A stretch of 64,000 nt of DNA from Phytophthora hibernalis. Taxonomy: Eukaryota; Oomycota; Peronosporomycetes; Peronosporales; Peronosporaceae. The stretch spans positions 186,001-250,000 of the forward strand of contig JAAKBF010000300.1 in the NCBI GenBank assembly GCA_012656075.1, in the 5' to 3' direction. Below, piece after piece: positions 40,348-55,300 of this stretch. Positions within the stretch are counted from its first letter, which is position 1. Each line of letters begins with the position of its first letter. A program made the position numbers and the translations under genes. The notes below the pieces were generated by a model, which saw nothing but the letters and a program-made list of their open reading frames with translations, ran no database searches and was not told where the DNA came from.

Positions 40348-43300
40348 TCCGGGAAGAGAGGTTTGGCCTGCTGCGCCGGCTGCCGGCGCAGGAAGGCGTT
40401 GTACAGCAGTCGGGACGTGCGTCGGATCTTCTTCAGCTGCTCTTTCTCCGTGAGATACACTTGCCGTTCGTGCAATGGCAACGCCGCTATCTTGCGCTCC
40501 TCCCGCGCAGACACGTAAAGTTCCAGGCGCTTCTTTAGCTTTGAAATGCCTCGCAGGCCTTCAAGGAGCTTCTTCTCTTCGTGCTTGGCCTCCCGCCTCA
40601 GCCGACGTTGCTCCGTTGCGGCAGAATGCTTGGCTTTCTTGATTGCCTTGCGCTTTTCGGCGACCTGCTCCTTATTGGATCGCAAAATGGCCTGCGTTTC
40701 CTTCTTAATGCTCACAGTGATACGCCGTTTGTCCTCTTTCACCGCAGCTTCAGCCTTTCGAGCCTCCGACGGTCGTCGTGATACGCGCCGCACACTCTGT
40801 CGCGTCTTCACAATGATGTTGTTCACATTGGGACCGTTAAGCTCGACAGCCATAGCCTCCGAGATACGTCGATCATATTGATTTCCGATGGCAGTACGCA
40901 ACTTCTTCAGCTGCATCTCAGTACGCTCCAGCTCAGCTTGAGCCTTGGCAACTACTACTCGTGCGTTGGACTGTTGGGCCTCGCAGGACTCGTTGCATTT
41001 AACGAGCCACGCCTGTAGCGCAAGTACTGTCTTGGTCTCGTTGTCTTCCCCGCTTGTCTGTGGGCGTGATTGTCGGCCTTCATTCTCCTCAGCATCTTCA
41101 TTTTTTCCTCCTCTTCTTCTTCTTCTTCTTCTTCGAGGACGTCAAGTCGCTCGCAAATCTTTGCAATAATTGCAGCCGATGCTGCAGAAACCAGCAGTGG
41201 GTCAAACTTGAGCATACTGTTGATCAGTGCTTCCCTTTCTGTTTTTAGCATAGTGCACAACTGACTCATTGCCAACGCTTTGCGGGTCTCTGGATCAAAT
41301 GCTTCCTCATTTTCCTCGTCATTCTCCTCAATTCGTGAAGGATTCACGAGCAGTGTGGGGTGGCAGGTGGAAGCACCACATTGTTTGCATTTGCCACAGA
41401 TGCTGCTAACGCCCCTCCGTCTGTGTTTGCTGCCGATGAGTTGCGCTTCAAAGGTGGAGCGCTAAGCAAACGCGTATGCCGGCGACCATCTTCAATAGGC
41501 TCCCGATCTTTCTGTTCCTGTAATTGCGACTTGATCTGCACCAACACATCAGCAAGCGGTTCATTGCCCGCATCTCCTTTAAGGTGCTGCGGTGGTTTCA
41601 CATCTGCATCACGGTTGTACAGCGCCAGGAAGATGCCACGACACACTTGACCGATACGAGACTCCAGTTCGCCTCTTCTCGAACCGTCTTCTTTGAACCC
41701 CAGGCTGTTTAAGCTTGTCATGAACAATCTGCAAGGAGCTCATATTCACGTCACGGGCAAGAGCTGAAAGGTCCATAGAGAGCTGTTCAGCTGGTGAGTA
41801 CTCTTTCGCATGACCATAAGCGTCTGTCTCAACTTCCACCATGTTGCCAGCATCATCCTCGATCTGATAGCGGATGAGGTACTTCTGCAAACGTCCTGCC
41901 TTCTTAAACATCATCATGAGAATGAAGCCAACCGGTAGCATACACACAGCCGTAATGACTGCAGATACGACGGCTGACCCCACCGTCTTTGGTCCTTTAC
42001 GTAGTTGGTAAAGTAGAGCATTTGTGAACATTTGACTCGCCACTAGCGTGAACACAACCGTCAGACGCTGTGCACGAGAGAAACTTTCGTTGTACTTGAA
42101 CACGATGGACAGCAGCTTGTGATTCTGCTTCAGTCCGCGACCAAACCCAAATATGACCGCGCGCAGCTTTGAACGCCAAGTCTTAGCCTGCAAATAATCA
42201 GGTTCTTGGAAGAGAGTGAAGCTTCACCTTTGCAGGCGGTGCTGAACCTCTCTTCATTTGACGAGATGTACGCATCGCTTTGAAACGATCCAGGCGATCC
42301 CAGCGATTCACGTAAAACACCGCAATGACGTACAGGAAGAAAAACCCAGTCATGACAAGGATAAGAAGCAGATTTTGCTCGATATCTTCGACTGTCACCT
42401 CGTGCGTGATAACGTTCATGAAATGCTCAGTCACTATGCTCACTGATTGTGACACCTCGGTAGAGAAATCCGTAAGATGTGTGCAGTTGCATATCGTGTA
42501 CAGACCGTCTTCGGTAGTTCCAGCGACTTGGCAGCCGTCAGATGACCATGTTCCAGTCTCTAGATCCCAATAGGTGCACAATGGCTGGCGAACAGGACAT
42601 GTAGCCTCGCCAGCGTAAGCTGTGCCGTTACACTCCACTGTCATCGGCTCTTCGATATCGGTACAGTTAAAGTACTTCGTATCGATAGTGCCCTCTAGGC
42701 AGTAGAACGTATAACGCTGGACTCCACCACTTGAGTTGTTGTCATCACTTCCACTAGTCGAAGTTGTACTTCCACCGCTGGAATTTGTTGTTATAGGGAC
42801 CAGATTGCGCATGAATATACTGAAGGGTTCGCCCAAACCATTCACGGTAACATCTTTTCCATCGCGAATCACGTTGACGGTCATAACGCGCGAGTTGACC
42901 GATGTGTTGTCGAATGCGTACGGATTCTTCGCGTACACATTGGACTGCACATCAATGACAGGGTCGTCTTCATCACCAGCATCTACAGCCCCAGAACTAC
43001 TGCCACTCCCATTTGTGCGGCTTGTTATATAAGCTGCAAAGCCGACTGGAATTGTCGTAGAAGCTGGCGTGAAGTTTGCTGCAATCTGAGCATCGTTAAG
43101 AGGTAGCTGAACCTTTTTCCCTTCAAATTTCGAGGCAGTATCGCGTTGGCCGACAAGCCGAAGGTTTTTCGTCACAAGCGTCACAGGATCTTCACCGGCA
43201 ACTGCAGTCGAAATCATCGCGGACTGCAGCTTACTGATAGTATGTGCCACCTGAGCCACACGCGCTTTCTCCTCAGTAAAATCATCAGACCCGTTGGTGC

Positions 43301-46300
43301 TGCCGCTCGAACTCGACGCGCTTCCACTCGCAGTCGTTAAACCACTAGCCGTACCAACTGTAGAACTTCCACTATTCGATCCAGCTTCTAGGCGCCGACT
43401 CTTGGTAGTCTTGGTTGTACTTTTACTCTTACCAGAATTGTCCACCTCTAGAAGGTTTGAGATGGTATTTCCCACTGCAGCAGTAGCCGCAGGTGTAAGA
43501 ACTGGTGCAGCCAAGATGTTGTCCATGACGTTTAGCACCAATTTTTGTGAATTGGTATCAAGGATTGTGGCACTTTTGGTAAGTGTCACCACACTTGCAG
43601 CTTGTTGCTCCAGTGCACCCACATCCGTCACATCCACTGACGCTGACGCCTTAGACATAGCGCCCAGAAGGCTCCCCAGCGCTGCACTCTTGGCAGCCTT
43701 TGCTGCTTCGTCCAATCCACAGTTGTCACCGTAATTACCATTTTTGCACACACACGTCACAATGCAATCCAAGCTCGTGGCCAGGCAACCAACTGGTTCT
43801 CGCACACAGTTTCCTTTTCCTGCACATTCGACAGCGTTTGACGTCGGACAGCTTTTTAATGCCGCAGCGGCAGGCGTCGTAGCATTTCCAGTTGTGGTCG
43901 TTCCCGTCGTCTTTTCCTCTTTGCCATTAACCATATCGGCAAGTGCGTTAATGGTGTTTAGCACTGTACCGGGGTCGCCACTCAGTGCCTCCGCCAAAAC
44001 AGCGCTTGTCTTGTTTGCCAGATATGCACCCTGGTCAGCGGCAGCTACCACCATTTGTGTGACTTGGATCTCCTTTGTGACTCGAGTTGTCGCTCCTAGT
44101 GAATCTTGAACATAGACAACAAGTGTGACAGTGTTGTTATCACCACCACCCAATCCTAGCTTTGAGAGAAAAAGCGCGTCTGGTGTTGATGCTCCAAGCG
44201 CGATTTCATTATCGCCTGAGTATGTCGAGCCCTTGATATACTTGAACGTGTATTTCAGCGGCAAGTCCTCGTCCACCCAATTGCTTGCGAGTACAGAAAA
44301 CTTGTCTTCAAGTGCGTATCCTAGGGATGGCGTGACACTCAACGTTCCGCTGCTGGGGGTGAGTTAGCAGCCACGTTAATGGTAGCTGAGCCCATTTGCC
44401 CGGACGAATCAGTCGCATTCAGTTGAAGCATATATGATACTCCCGCTGTAAGCTTTCTCTCATTCAACAGCATGGTGGGACGGTCTCGTTCTACCGCGAA
44501 GATAGTTTTCATCATTGCGTCCGTGGCCCCTACAATCGACCAATCCAGTTTCTTGATCGGAAGCTTTGATGTAGCTTTTCCTTCAGGACCACGCGATCAT
44601 TCATGTTAACCTTCGCACTGCCCAGTGGTTCAATCGAAACCTGAGGTGGAGACCCTGGAGTCACGGTTATAAAGACACTGGTCGTGCTCGACCGAGAATC
44701 TTTCGATACGGTGACAACAAACTTGTACACCACATTTGGGTTAACCGTGTTGGCCATCACCGTTATCTTGGCCTGCGCATCAAGTGCTAATGCGTCTCCC
44801 GCGACAGTTAAGCATGCAACATCGTAGGCCAGGGTTGTTGGGTTTAGCGTCCAACAATTCCACGAGAACTTCATCGGCACCGAATTCTGGGGTCATCTGG
44901 GTCAGTAGACAGCGAAGCGTCGAGCAAAACATTCTGCTCAACGCCTATCGACCGATTTCCAGCCGCAATCATAGGGGCCAAGTCTGTGCGTGCCACGCCA
45001 ATTTGCACATCGGCGGTATTTTTACCTTCGAGTTACTAGCCATTGCCACTTGCAGTCGGAACACGTAATTCACACCCACATTCAACGTTCCAGAAGGCAG
45101 TTTAAGAATGCGTGGGTTGGGGCTCGAGGATTTAAACTGTGCTGCGGTAAGATCCCCAGAGACTTGTAGCCACGTGAATGTCATATCAACTCCTGTTGAA
45201 ACTGCTGCGGTATCTGTTGAATCTGCGGTAACTGTTCCCGAGCAGGACGGATAACTTGCTGATGCAGTGATCACAAGTTCGTTTGCTCGATAAGCTCCTT
45301 GTATCCCACCACCCTTAATGAATACTGACGGCAGTGCCAATCCAGACTTTTTCACCACAATCTCATTGGAGTTGCCAGTCTTGCCAAAAAGTTCTTTGCC
45401 AGAAGTACAAACGAATACACCCCATCCGCTTCTAGGGTAGCAGTGGAAACCTTTATGGTGACATTGTTTGTGGTCACCGCTGAAGCAAACAGGGCTGTGA
45501 TTGTGTCGACGGAAGTAGTAGACACGTTTGTGGTATCTACGAGCATCCAAGTATACGTCATAGTGCGACCACCAGATCCGGTCGAGGCTGAGCCGTCCAG
45601 GAACAGGTCGTCACACATACCAAGAGATGTTGCTCCACTCACAAGAACCTGAGGTTGTGGTGGTTTGTCGGGTGCACTGATGGTAATCGTAGCCGCCGGT
45701 GCAGCCATCTCCGCCGCTGCTGTAGACTTTAGCAGGTTCCTCGTAAGGCGAGAGTACTTCCTGGCACGACATTAACTCCTTGACCGAACACGAAGCGAAT
45801 CGAGAGTGAACCAGACTGCCATGTACATGCCGGAGATGCGCCGCAGTAATTTGTCGAATCCGTTGTCGATGGTATATCAAACACCACGCTGCAAGCGAAA
45901 TTGTCCGCCACTAAACCCGCACGGTTAACAGCTCGGTCAAATGTAATTATCAACCCGACTGCAGTATCCAGGAACTTCGCATCCAGGATTTTTGGAGGCG
46001 GTGTCGAATCCTTGGTCTCGACAATCTTAACAGTCAAATCGGAGATTGTTTTCGGAGCATACAGGTTATCGTTGCTCGCCACGACTGCTGAAATAGTAGC
46101 CGTGTGATCACCGTCCACCATAAAATTATCATCGGCGGCTACTGCGATCGCTTTAGGAACATTCCAGTTTGTAGACGTGAAGAATATGCTTGCTGGTGAT
46201 ACAACAACAAGCGTAAGAGACGTAGACAGTGTTACTGAGACGTCGGCAGTCGGTTGTGCCGTCAGCACAATATTGAACGTATCCGTGAACCATCGCCCCT

Positions 46301-49300
46301 CAGCAACAACCAAGGCGGGAGAAGTTGTTTTCGTCGATCCTTGGTAGACAGCGAACCCAGACGTGTCGTCGTTGAGAACTTGCACCGTGAGTGGCGAAAG
46401 AGGGTAGTCAGAATAAATCGTGTCACTCGATGTTGTCACCGCTGAGATGGTCACAGCTGCATTCGCATCTTCCACGAAATTGTTTACCGCGCTGATTTGA
46501 ACGCTCTTGGCAACTGCCCAGTCTGTACTGGTGAACGTAGCAGACGCTGGTGCAGTGACTGCCTTGGCAGTTAAAGCACTTGTAAACGTCACAGTTACTG
46601 GGCTGACTGGTGCACTGAGCATCGTCAGCGATAGGGGGCCTGTTGCACCTTCAGTAAGATTGAAACTGGTTGCAGACAACTGAATAGCTGCGAACGTGAC
46701 CGTCGTTACTTGAGACGTGCGCTGTGAAGTACTTGAGGAACTGATGGATGCCACGGCCACAACTTCAAAAGAAACTGAGCTCACCCACTTTGTACTAGTC
46801 ACAACAAGCGTTGGTTGATGTAGCGTAGTGTTCGATGGTAAATGGTACACTGCGGAAGAAGACACAGCGGCCACCTTTTCTAGCGACAGAACTTGAGACT
46901 CCCACTTGACTTCGATCACATCGCTTGATCGTGGAATCAGGTACACCGCCAGCGACGTCACGTTAAGCTTGGCTTGTTTAAAAGGCTTACAGTCACTACA
47001 CCAATATGAGTTGGCTGAGTGAGCTGTCCACGAGTATTTTCCACTACCAGAGTTGGTGCCTCGGCCACAGGGAGAACGGTGAACGGTATGTTTATCGAGG
47101 TTATAAACTCGTCACCATTGCTTGACTCCCTAGATATCGCACTTACCTGAAGTTGCGCCGAACCAAACCATGTAGCAACTGGAGTAACACGAATTAAAAG
47201 ATTACTCGATGCAAGCGGGAGTTGGGTTAGTACAAAGTCCCGCTCGAGGAGGATTTCACGAATTGTGCACCCCCTGAAATCTCGACGGATTTCAGCGCTA
47301 ATCCTGTGGGATCCAAAACCACGAGACGAAGTGCCTCCGAAGTATCATTGTCCAACAGACCCACAGATGTGATAACCAACTCGCCCACTACACTTTGGTT
47401 AACACGGACTTCGGTTGTATTCGTGTGCAGTACTGGGGCATCTGCAACCGCGACGACGCTAACAGATACGGTCTTTGACACTCGGTTGGTTTCACCTGTT
47501 GCACTTTCAACGCTTGTGACAGCAATCTGAACCGAAAAACTTCCAGCAAAATTCCAATGAGGGGTAAGCGACACAACCCTGTTTGTAGCGATGGAGACTG
47601 CAGAGCTCTTTGATATGAGCATTACTGTGCCAGAAACGGCAGGTGTCGTTACTGCCACTCCATCCACGCGGATTCCATCTAGGAAAGCTGGATCAAAACT
47701 CATCTCCACTTCAATAACCTCCGATCCATCTCTATCAGGAGTTGAGGCTTCCATAATTGTGAATGCTACCGCGATATCTTCAGATGTCGTCAATGTAGAA
47801 CTGTTCAGTACTAATGCAGGGGTATTTGGAATGGGGGCCACAACTACCCGGCATCTTGCAAAAGTTGTGACCGCCGACAGTGAACCAAATACCGTAGCGT
47901 TGGCTGAGACTTTCGACACCATCCTCATCGTTATGTTGAAAGTCTGGGCTACATATTTTCGCGGTATCACTGTCACTACTCGGTCAAGAAGACATGACGG
48001 TTCCACAGCAGGGAGACACGCTGGGCTCTTGCTTCCATGAAATTCATAACTCAAATCTCCAAAACGCATATTTGAACCCCAATGTCCGTCTGACTCACCA
48101 TTAATCACTGTTGAACCAACTTTCACGAAATCAACCACTTTTTCAGCAATGAAAGCCTGCACGCTCATGAGATCGGTCAGTTCGCTCATCAAGCCAAAAT
48201 CGGCCAGGCGGAAAGTAACGCTCTGGTTATCAACCACTTGGAACACGCGAACGGCTTTGTCAAAGCCAAGGGCACTTTCGTCTGCTTCTCCAACAACCTG
48301 CAGCTTGACATTGGACACACTTGTCAATAAAGTCTGCCGGAGGACGTCAGTCGTTGTAGAAACCACTGTGGCCAACACAGCTCCCGAATACGCAGGCTTC
48401 GAATTCAATGAAACCCGGAGGTGTGTATCACCCGAAATATTGCCCGTCGAATAAATTCCATACGCTCCAACACCTCTCACATCAGCCTTACTCACCACCA
48501 TAGAGAGGTTTGGTGACAATGAGCCCACCGCACTGAAAGGCGCGAGTACCGTCTGGGTCGCCATTCCTCCAACCGTTGGTCGGCCCCATGCATCATTCGG
48601 GAAAGTACCATAAAATGTAAGCGAAATCGGTTTCCCTGCCACAACCATGTGTCCACTGGTAGATGTAGCAAGATACGAAGACGGAACAAGTGGTCGAGGA
48701 TGAATCGCCACAGGAATATCCATGATCACAATACCGTCACCAGCTCCTTGATATGCGGTTCGATTTGGGCTCGCAGCAATATCAAAAGACACCGTTGTCA
48801 AGATAGCAAACAACTTCATGTAGCCATACCAATACTCTCGGGGCCGAACGTTAATCAGATCACGTAGGGTATACGGAATCGTGTAGACATCAACGGCACC
48901 AAGTGTAAGAGGTGACAGTCGCCTGAAGCCAGCATATATATCAGCGATTTGTGTTCTATTCTCCACATAGAGCAGCAGATGCTCGCGGTTAACAATTTCC
49001 TGTTGAACATCCAATCTCTCAAAGGGTAGTTGCACAAACTCGTTCCAATATGCGCGTGATATTGCGCTCGCACGCACAACTGGATCCACTGGCGTCACCA
49101 GTACGGTTGTAATCACGGACGTTACTTTTGTTTCTCCAGTTTCCAATTCTATAGCCATCACCGATACGTTCACCATAAAGAATCCCACAAAGTCAGCACG
49201 AGGTACAACACTAAAAACCTGGTCCACGCGGAATACAACCTGCGATTCCAAGTGGGGAGAATTACTGTATCATTGTTCGATAGCCAGTTTTCAGACGAAT

Positions 49301-52300
49301 TTGAGCCAAAAGACTCAAAACCGCCGATCGATTCACGGAAACTTGGGTACTTAGAACCTCGGATCCGTCAGTATCGATCGTAGAGCCCATAACTTGAATA
49401 GGAACAACAACCAAAGGCTTCGTGAAGGCGGAAACGGGATTCAAAACAACAACTGGGGCATGGCAGATGGCACGAACGCTAACTGAAACCTGAATCGACG
49501 CACCACGAGCGACAACTAAATTGCTGCTATGACCAGATGTCATATACACCGTCTCCAACGATGCGCTAGAAACATTAAAGGGCATATCACCGCTGTATCC
49601 CGCCACCAAAGCGATCTCCACACTACCACGCATCTCCATGCGGCCCGCACCCGCCGCCACAATGCGCTGAGGCTGCTCGTCGAACACCATTGCTGGTACG
49701 ACAGCGTCCGCTTTCGTCGAAAACGCCACTGCAGACAAATTCGATCGCCACGTGACCGAAGTTACATACTGCTCGTATTTGCCAAACTCCACCACCAGGA
49801 ACAACGTCTCCGACCCATCCACATCCACCAAAGACGCCACTACCGAGTCGCATACGACCACGCCATCTTCCACCGCTGTCAATTTCGTCGTCGCAATCGA
49901 CACGACCGGCACCGTCGCCTCGGCAGTCACCGCCACACTCAACGGCGCCTCATACACATCTTCCGAGACAAGCATTCCGCTGCGGTCGATAGCGTGCGCA
50001 ATGAGGCGGCAGTCAACTGACCCCGAGAAGTACTTCGGTGGACTCAATTGCACACTCAGGTCGCCATGCTCTTCACGACGGTACACTGCAAACGGAAGGA
50101 GCTCAAAAGTCGTGATGGTACGAATGTCTTCCTCGACGGTTGACGAGCGGCTAGCTGGTGAAGAATAACTTTCATCACCATCAATGACGACTTGCACTAG
50201 CATGCCATCAACAAACACATTCGCCCAAGCACTGTTCTCGCACCGAAGATGGAAGTACATTTCCTCAGACCCGTCAGCATCAGCAAGTGTCCAATTGCTC
50301 ACTGTGACCGTAGCCGCGCCATTCTCTGCAATGGATAGCGCGTCTGGGATCGCGACGAATCTAGGCGCCTCGGCCACCGGAAGAATCAAAAGCTCAAGCG
50401 ACTGGTTCACAATAGCCATCGATTTCCACTGCTCGGAAGGAAGGCAATCAAACGCGTCTTTGCTGCTGGAAACTCCCAGGTAGCAATCGGATGCAAAGAA
50501 GTCTGGGTCCAGATCTATGGTGAAGGCTACCACCACCACATCCACACTTAGGTTTCCTGAAATCTTCGCGGTTGGTACCAGGACTAGTGATGTCGTTGTA
50601 GGTTCACCAATCACATACCCCAAATGCGTCGATAGGGACGACAGAAGTTGTCCGGCAGTTCCCTCTGCATCAGTAAACCATGTATGGCTCATGTTGCTTG
50701 CCGCGGAGACTATACCAGCCTCTGCGTCCTCGCTGTTGTTCATTGTACCTGTCCAAGTGCGGTCAGACACTTCTACTATGTAATCCGAAGGGTAAAACAC
50801 TTGGATACGATAGTACAGCTCTGTCTTTGTCGGCGTCATCTTGATGTCACCGTAGAATACGCCCCCTTCGCTAATTGAAGCATTCACAAGCGCAACGGAC
50901 AGGTTTGGTTGCTCGGCAACCGTCACGAATTCCAGTGTCACCGGAATCACCGTCGTATTCGAACTGCTAAACGCATACACGGATGCGCGCAGCAGACCTT
51001 CCACGAAAATGCAATGGTTCGGTCTAGCCGTGACGTTCACGGCCCCGGAATCAACTGGAATCTGCACGACCGTGTAGCCCATGCCATCCAGCGTCTCGTT
51101 CCCGCTCGCCACCATCGTCGAGCCGTTCACAGAAACAGCCACGTTGCAGTTGGCGGGCAGTAGCACCTCCACAGAGAGATGCACATCCGGAGCCGTCGAA
51201 TCCAGAGTCGCAACCGCAAGCTCCGAGATAGACAGCACCCCCACCTCATCTTCGTACACTCTTAGACTCGCGTTCTCCACCACGAACACGGGCGCTTGAG
51301 CGTGATTCCACTGCGTCGGCAAGACACTCTCAACGACGGAAGTCGAGAAGACAGTCAGCCACGCGTGATCATCGCCGCTTGCATCGCTAACCGTGTCACT
51401 CGCCACCAACTGAGACGGAATCAGGTTGCTCGTCAAGGACACCGATTGCAGCGTGAGAGGCAAACTGCCCACGTAGTCTCGAGGAGGCACGACGGTGTAC
51501 GTGCTGTTCATGCTCGCACTCCGCTCTTCCTCCCCAGTACGAATATGCTGCTTGATCGCCACGGCGCTACATCGACTGGTGAGAGACCGTATTTCCAATA
51601 CGGTGGCTCTTGTCCGACCACCGTGGCGTCTGCGTTACCGCCCGCATCAGCAAGGAACCAAACAACTTCCGCACCCGCACGAGAGGATGCACTGGATACC
51701 TCACTTTCAATCACAGCCACAGCCATTTCTGATTGAAACCCATGTGAATCGTCTCCGACCCGTTCGGAGCTGAAGAGAACGAGCGCGTACTCGCCACGGG
51801 GACCACCGATACGCGCAGATTCGCCGTAAGAACGTAGGTCTGGTTCAATGTAGATGAATGTGCACCCACCGACAGCGCGATGGTTGCCTCACCGTAGTAG
51901 CCTTGATCCGGAACAATGCTCACATTTTCCGATATCCCGAACGCAAATGCCTGATCATCTGCAAATGCGAGGGACGAGAAACCAGCGCCTAAGAAAGCAG
52001 GCGGCTCCATTCTCTTACCGTCGACGAATACCGCTTGGATCTGAGCTGCATCGAATGCAAACCTGCACAGGCCGTACTCTAACTCCAACTCCACATCGTC
52101 GGCGCTAGTCACTGCAAGGTCTGCCAACCAGCTGTCGCGAAGACTACTCAGCGCGACGATAACGGTGGTGTCTTCTTGTGCATCCAACCAAATGTCCAGC
52201 GGCATGGTGTAATATACGCTAGGCTCCGGCATCCAACCCACCTCCGCCGTCATCACCGCAGACGCCACAGTCGTTGTCGCCACCGACGCATTTGTGAAAT

Positions 52301-55300
52301 AAAGCTCGCGCGACGTCGCGGTGACGGACATGCTGAACATGCCTGTGAACAGCGTATCCACCGCAACCAGTGTGACCTCGGCATCCACGATACCTGCCAA
52401 TGACGCCGTCGGCACTGGCAACACATACCTCAAAGCGACATCGATGTCGCTGTCAGCAGCAGACTCAGGCCACAACAGCTGGCTGTTGAATAGCACTGCC
52501 ACCGCATCCGGTCTGACGTCCGTTGACAACTCGACGGACAGTTCCTCTGAACCATCCACGTCCTGTAGCGAGATGGCGTTCATCGACATGACAATCGCCG
52601 TACCAAGAGGAGAAACTCCTGTACGATGGTCACATCTAGCAGTGGCGTATTAGCTACAGGAGCAACTACAGTATCGATCAGGACTGGTGCTGTTCGAGCT
52701 ACAGCAACGTCGCTGGTATCGTCTGAGTCCAAGTATGCCGTCTCCATCGACGCGCTAGAGACACTGAAGAGCAGCTCACCGCTGTATCCCGCCACCAAAG
52801 CGATCTCCACACTACCACGCATCTCCATGCGGCCCGCACCCGCCGCCACAATGCGCTGAGGCTGCTCGTCGAACACCATTGCTGGTACGACAGCGTCCGC
52901 TTTCGTCGAAAACGCCACTGCAGACAAATTCGATCGCCACGTGACCGAAGTTACATACTGCTCGTATTTGCCAAACTCCACCACCAGGAACAACGTCTCC
53001 GACCCATCCACATCCACCAAAGACGCCACTACCGAGTCGCATACGACCACGCCATCTTCCACCGCTGTCAATTTCGTCGTCGCAATCGACACGACCGGCA
53101 CCGTCGCCTCGGCAGTCACCGCCACACTCAACGGCGCCTCATACACATCTTCCGAGACAAGCATTCCGCTGCGGTCGATAGCGTGCGCAATGAGGCGGCA
53201 GTCAACTGACCCCGAGAAGTACTTCGGTGGACTCAATTGCACACTCAGGTCGCCATGCTCTTCACGACGGTACACTGCAAACGGAAGGAGCTCAAAAGTC
53301 GTGATGGTACGAATGTCTTCCTCGACGGTTGACGAGCGGCTAGCTGGTGAAGAATAACTTTCATCACCATCAATGACGACTTGCACTAGCATGCCATCAA
53401 CAAACACATTCGCCCAAGCACTGTTCTCGCACCGAAGATGGAAGTACATTTCCTCAGACCCGTCAGCATCAGCAAGTGTCCAATTGCTCACTGTGACCGT
53501 AGCCGCGCCATTCTCTGCAATGGATAGCGCGTCTGGGATCGCGACGAATCTAGGCGCCTCGGCCACCGGAAGAATCAAAAGCTCAAGCGACTGGTTCACA
53601 ATAGCCATCGATTTCCACTGCTCGGAAGGAAGGCAATCAAACGCGTCTTTGCTGCTGGAAACTCCCAGGTAGCAATCGGATGCAAAGAAGTCTGGGTCCA
53701 GATCTATGGTGAAGGCTACCACCACCACATCCACACTTAGGTTTCCTGAAATCTTCGCGGTTGGTACCAGGACTAGTGATGTCGTTGTAGGTTCACCAAT
53801 CACATACCCCAAATGCGTCGATAGGGACGACAGAGTTGTCCGGCAGTTCCCTCTGCATCAGTAAACCATGTATGGCTCATGTTGCTTGCCGCGGAGACTA
53901 TACCAGCCTCTGCGTCCTCGCTGTTGTTCATTGTACCTGTCCAAGTGCGGTCAGACACTTCTACTATGTAATCCGAAGGGTAAAACACTTGGATACGATA
54001 GTACAGCTCTGTCTTTGTCGGCGTCATCTTGATGTCACCGTAGAATACGCCCCCTTCGCTAATTGAAGCATTCACAAGCGCAACGGACAGGTTTGGTTGC
54101 TCGGCAACCGTCACGAATTCCAGTGTCACCGGAATCACCGTCGTATTCGAACTGCTAAACGCATACACGGATGCGCGCAGCAGACCTTCCACGAAAATGC
54201 AATGGTTCGGTCTAGCCGTGACGTTCACGGCCCCGGAATCAACTGGAATCTGCACGACCGTGTAGCCCATGCCATCCAGCGTCTCGTTCCGCTCGCCACC
54301 ATCGTCGAGCCGTTCACAGAAACAGCCACGTTGCAGTTGGCGGGCAGTAGCACCTCCACAGAGAGATGCACATCCGGAGCCGTCGAATCCAGAGTCGCAA
54401 CCGCAAGCTCCGAGATAGACAGCACCCCACCTCATCTTCGTACACTCTTAGACTCGCGTTCTCCACCACGAACACGGGCGCTTGAGCGTGATTCCACTGC
54501 GTCGGCAAGACACTCTCAACGACGGAAGTCGAGAAGACAGTCAGCCACGCGTGATCATCGCCGCTTGCATCGCTAACCGTGTCACTCGCCACCAACTGAG
54601 ACGGAATCAGGTTGCTCGTCAAGGACACCGATTGCAGCGTGAGAGGCAAACTGCCCACGTAGTCTCGAGGAGGCACGACGGTGTACGTGCTGTTCATGCT
54701 CGCACTCCGCTCTTCCTCCCCCAGTACGAATATGCTGCTTGATCGCCACGGCGCTACATCGACTGGTGAGAGACCGTATTTCCAATACGGTGGCTCTTGT
54801 CCGACCACCGTGGCGTCTGCGTTACCGCCCGCATCAGCAAGGAACCAAACAACTTCCGCACCCGCACGAGAGGATGCACTGGATACCTCACTTTCAATCA
54901 CAGCCACAGCCATTTCCTGATTGAAACCCATGTGAATCGTCTCCGACCCGTTCGGAGCTGAAGAGAACGAGCGCGTACTCGCCACGGGGACCACCGATAC
55001 GCGCAGATTCGCCGTAAGAACGTAGGTCTGGTTCAATGTAGATGAATGTGCACCCACCGACAGCGCGATGGTTGCCTCACCGTAGTAGCCTTGATCCGGA
55101 ACAATGCTCACATTTTCCGATATCCCGAACGCAAATGCCTGATCATCTGCAAATGCGAGGGACGAGAAACCAGCGCCTAAGAAAGCAGGCGGCTCCATTC
55201 TCTTACCGTCGACGAATACCGCTTGGATCTGAGCTGCATCGAATGCAAACCTGCACAGGCCGTACTCTAACTCCAACTCCACATCGTCGGCGCTAGTCAC

